This document shows positions 62,411 to 64,000 of a stretch of DNA of 64,000 nucleotides, one piece after another. The position numbers were made by a program, and so were the translations under genes. A model generated the notes under the pieces. That model was given only the letters and a program-made list of their open reading frames with translations. It did not search any database and had not been told where the DNA came from. The stretch comes from Candidatus Pacearchaeota archaeon (GTDB lineage Archaea > Nanobdellota > Nanobdellia > Pacearchaeales > GW2011-AR1): NCBI GenBank assembly GCA_018303845.1, contig JAGVXH010000005.1, forward strand, positions 1-64,000, in the 5' to 3' direction. Numbering within the stretch: position 1 is the stretch's first letter; the number at the start of each line of letters is the position of its first letter.

Positions 62411-62557
62411 TTAGGCAAAAATATCATTAGCTATTTTTTTTATATATCCAGGCTCACCTATGCCATAAACAAAAATCATCCTCTTGCCATAATTAATAAC
62501 ATCCCCAATAATCTCCTTATTATGAGGACTCAAGATATCTTCATAAACAGAAAGCAT
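62411..62557 (-). CDS. 48-aa hypothetical protein
   Basis: MLSVYEDILSPHNKEIIGDV then INYGKRMIFVYGIGEPGYIK. The start codon follows immediately on the stop of the next gene upstream (TAAATG), supporting co-translation. Not recognised. Confidence 0.5.
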   Translation of the reverse strand: MLSVYEDILSPHNKEIIGDVINYGKRMIFVYGIGEPGYIKKIANDIFA

Positions 62558-62776
62558 TTAGTTTAATCCGCCTATGGCCGAAGTTATTTTATCAACATAT
62601 TCTCTGCTAGAAAACTTCCTTATAGAATCCTCAAAATTGGCAACTCTCATACCTAACTTATGATACTGCGAAAACTCTGGAATAAAAGTCAAATCTTTTG
62701 ATATTTGCTCATCAATAAAATACCCATAAGCAAACGCTCTATCTACCGAAATTTCTTGTAATTCATTATCCTTCAT
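62558..62776 (-). CDS. Hypothetical 72-aa protein
   Basis: Starts MKDNELQEISVDRAFAYGYF; a TTTTATAAAAGG box about 28 bases upstream supports it over a 14-residue longer frame. Helical and soluble. Paired with the 48-aa gene. Confidence 0.5.
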   Translation of the reverse strand: MKDNELQEISVDRAFAYGYFIDEQISKDLTFIPEFSQYHKLGMRVANFEDSIRKFSSREYVDKITSAIGGLN

Positions 62777-62824
62777 AAAAAACATAACAAAAAACCTTTT
62801 ATAAAAATTAGCAACCAAACCTAC

Positions 62825-63106
62825 CTACATTTCTTCAGCATCATCAGCTTCAAAATCCATATCTTCCTCTCCCCTTTGAACCGGAACAGCATTCTTATTA
62901 ATAATTACAACATCTCCAATCGCCTTGATAAACTGATGCGGAACAATAATTCCTCGAGCTCCACCCAAAATCTCAATCATTCCAGAATCTCTAGAAACAA
63001 CAATTCTCCAGCCATCAATCTTATTATCAATCAAATTCAATTCCTCAACAACACCAAATAAATCACCAGAATCTGTATAGACTCTCAGTCCAATCACGTC
63101 ACTCAT
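62825..63106 (-). CDS. PRC-barrel domain protein
   Basis: 93 aa from MSDVIGLRVYTDSGDLFGVV. The small beta-barrel (about 1-80) has the PRC pattern G..VY...G..LG.V and IIVPHQFIKAIGDVVII. Acidic tail. PRC-barrel proteins in archaea are linked to RNA processing or cell division (CdpB-type); which applies here is unclear. Confidence 0.8.
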   Translation of the reverse strand: MSDVIGLRVYTDSGDLFGVVEELNLIDNKIDGWRIVVSRDSGMIEILGGARGIIVPHQFIKAIGDVVIINKNAVPVQRGEEDMDFEADDAEEM

Positions 63107-63250
63107 TCGTTTTATTTTTAACATAATCGACTTACCCCACTTTCATTTAAATACATTTCTATGCTAGACTAATCATATCACACCAATACAAAGCCGAAAC
63201 AAAGCCAACCCATTAGGTAACTTTATAAAAATCTCCAGCCTAACTAAATA

Positions 63251-63865
63251 ATGGATAAAAGGGAAATAGCAACAATAATCCTAGCAACAATAATCATGGC
63301 TCTAGCAGCCTCGTTCAAAGATACCTCAATATTCTATGTAGCCACTCTATCCTTCCTAATAATAATATCAGTAAATATTATCGCAAAAAAAATTGTAGGC
63401 TTCCATTTCGAAACCGATGTCAAAACAAAATTTTGGACATGGTACAGATTCGGACTCAGGCAAGACATGCATTTCAAAAGTCCAGTCCCAATGGCATGGC
63501 TACCTCTTCTATTAGCTCTCTTCACAAAAGGGCACCTTTTATGGCTCGGTATCTTAGAATTTGACATTGCGGCAAAAGCAGAACGAGTTGCAAAAAGACA
63601 TGGGATATATAGATTCACTCAAGTCACAGAATGGCACATGGCATGGATAGCAATCTGGGGAATCATAGCAAATCTAATATTCGCCATCGGAGCCTACGCA
63701 TTAGGATTTGAGCTCTTTGCAAAACTCTCAATTTACTTCATAGCATGGAACACAATCCCAATCGGCAGACTCGACGGAGCAAAAATATTCTATGCAAATC
63801 GAGCTCTTTGGACAATAATATTCGCGATAACTGCAATTGTACTAGGATGGGGAATAGTCATATAA
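63251..63865 (+). CDS. Site-2-protease-like (M50) membrane protein lacking HExxH
   Basis: 204 aa with about six membrane helices. The C-terminal WNTIPIGRLDGAKIFYANR matches the NxxPxxxLDG motif of site-2 proteases, but no HExxH is found where the other zinc ligands should be. EWHMAWIAIWGIIANLIFA supplies the usual GxxxN helix. Probably a non-catalytic homolog. Followed immediately by a patatin-like gene (TAATG overlap). Confidence 0.75.
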   Translation: MDKREIATIILATIIMALAASFKDTSIFYVATLSFLIIISVNIIAKKIVGFHFETDVKTKFWTWYRFGLRQDMHFKSPVPMAWLPLLLALFTKGHLLWLGILEFDIAAKAERVAKRHGIYRFTQVTEWHMAWIAIWGIIANLIFAIGAYALGFELFAKLSIYFIAWNTIPIGRLDGAKIFYANRALWTIIFAITAIVLGWGIVI

Positions 63866-64000
63866 TGCCACATAAAAAATACAAAATAGACAGACTCAAA
63901 AAAACCAAATTCTCATTAGTCCTATCAGGGGGGTCATCATTAGGGCTAGCCCACATCGGAACAATAAAATTTTTAGAACATCATCACCTAGAACCCTCTG
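63865..64000 (+). CDS. Patatin-like phospholipase (partial, 5' end only)
   Basis: The first 45 residues include LVLSGGSSLGLAHIGTIKFL, the glycine-rich oxyanion-hole segment of RssA/patatin-like hydrolases. The catalytic Ser (GxSxG) and Asp lie beyond the window. Start overlaps the previous stop. Confidence 0.7.
   Translation, partial: MPHKKYKIDRLKKTKFSLVLSGGSSLGLAHIGTIKFLEHHHLEPS

Overview
The window is archaeal chromosomal DNA, AT-rich and gene-dense. Ribosomal proteins S8e, L44e, S3Ae, S15 and S27e, TFB, aIF2-alpha, Nop10, aEF1B, GINS, an RPA-like protein, RadA and Bud32 are all archaeal or eukaryote-like. Most isolated genes carry a TATA box about 25 bases before the start codon, as expected for leaderless mRNAs. 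Operon-internal genes overlap by ATGA or TAATG, or carry a GGAGG-type ribosome binding site. Very large surface proteins, many pilin-like proteins and many tiny genes suggest a DPANN archaeon, probably near Pacearchaeota/Woesearchaeota. That placement is inferred from gene style; there is no rRNA gene in the window.

Layout. 1-3.9 kb: the 5' part of a giant repeat-rich surface protein (minus strand). 4.3-6.1 kb: S8e, TFB and tRNA-Leu. 6.2-15.2 kb: a minus-strand operon with its own promoter, encoding a 41-aa RHH-like protein, a 616-aa pilin-like protein and a 2292-aa secreted protein ending in a lysozyme-like and a lytic-transglycosylase-like domain. 15.2-30.5 kb: housekeeping genes (L44e-S3Ae-NDK-Adk, GINS, both SRP GTPases, Bud32, S15, RecJ, CTP synthase) mixed with tRNAs and small hypothetical genes. 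30.7-41 kb: S27e-aIF2alpha-Nop10, a family-4 UDG, IMPDH, a DUF362 ferredoxin-like protein, RadA, RPA and aEF1B. 41-51 kb: a type IV pilus-like superlocus with a prepilin peptidase, ten pilin-like proteins (one with a lysozyme-like domain) and a TadC/FlaJ-like platform protein. 51-57 kb: a DUF3494 ice-binding surface protein, a PerM-like transporter, small membrane proteins and a remnant of a second ice-binding domain. 57-62.2 kb: the pilus ATPase, two divergent coiled-coil proteins and three tandem multi-TM paralogs. 62.4-64 kb: small proteins, a PRC-barrel protein, a degenerate site-2-protease homolog and the start of a patatin-like gene.

How the parts may work together (inference). The prepilin peptidase, ATPase, platform protein and eleven pilin-like proteins could form one or more type IV filament or secretion machines. 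Two peptidoglycan-hydrolase-type proteins belong to this set, although archaea lack murein. A machine that attacks or attaches to bacterial walls is the most interesting hypothesis for the window.

The intergenic DNA is unusual. It holds two families of GAA-capped hairpins (A and B), structured inserts followed by duplicated tRNA 3' ends (tRNA-Leu and tRNA-Gln), a partial tRNA-Thr copy, a duplicated ftsY 3' end bracketing a small gene, and several short tandem-repeat tracts. Some tandem repeats have expanded in frame inside bud32.
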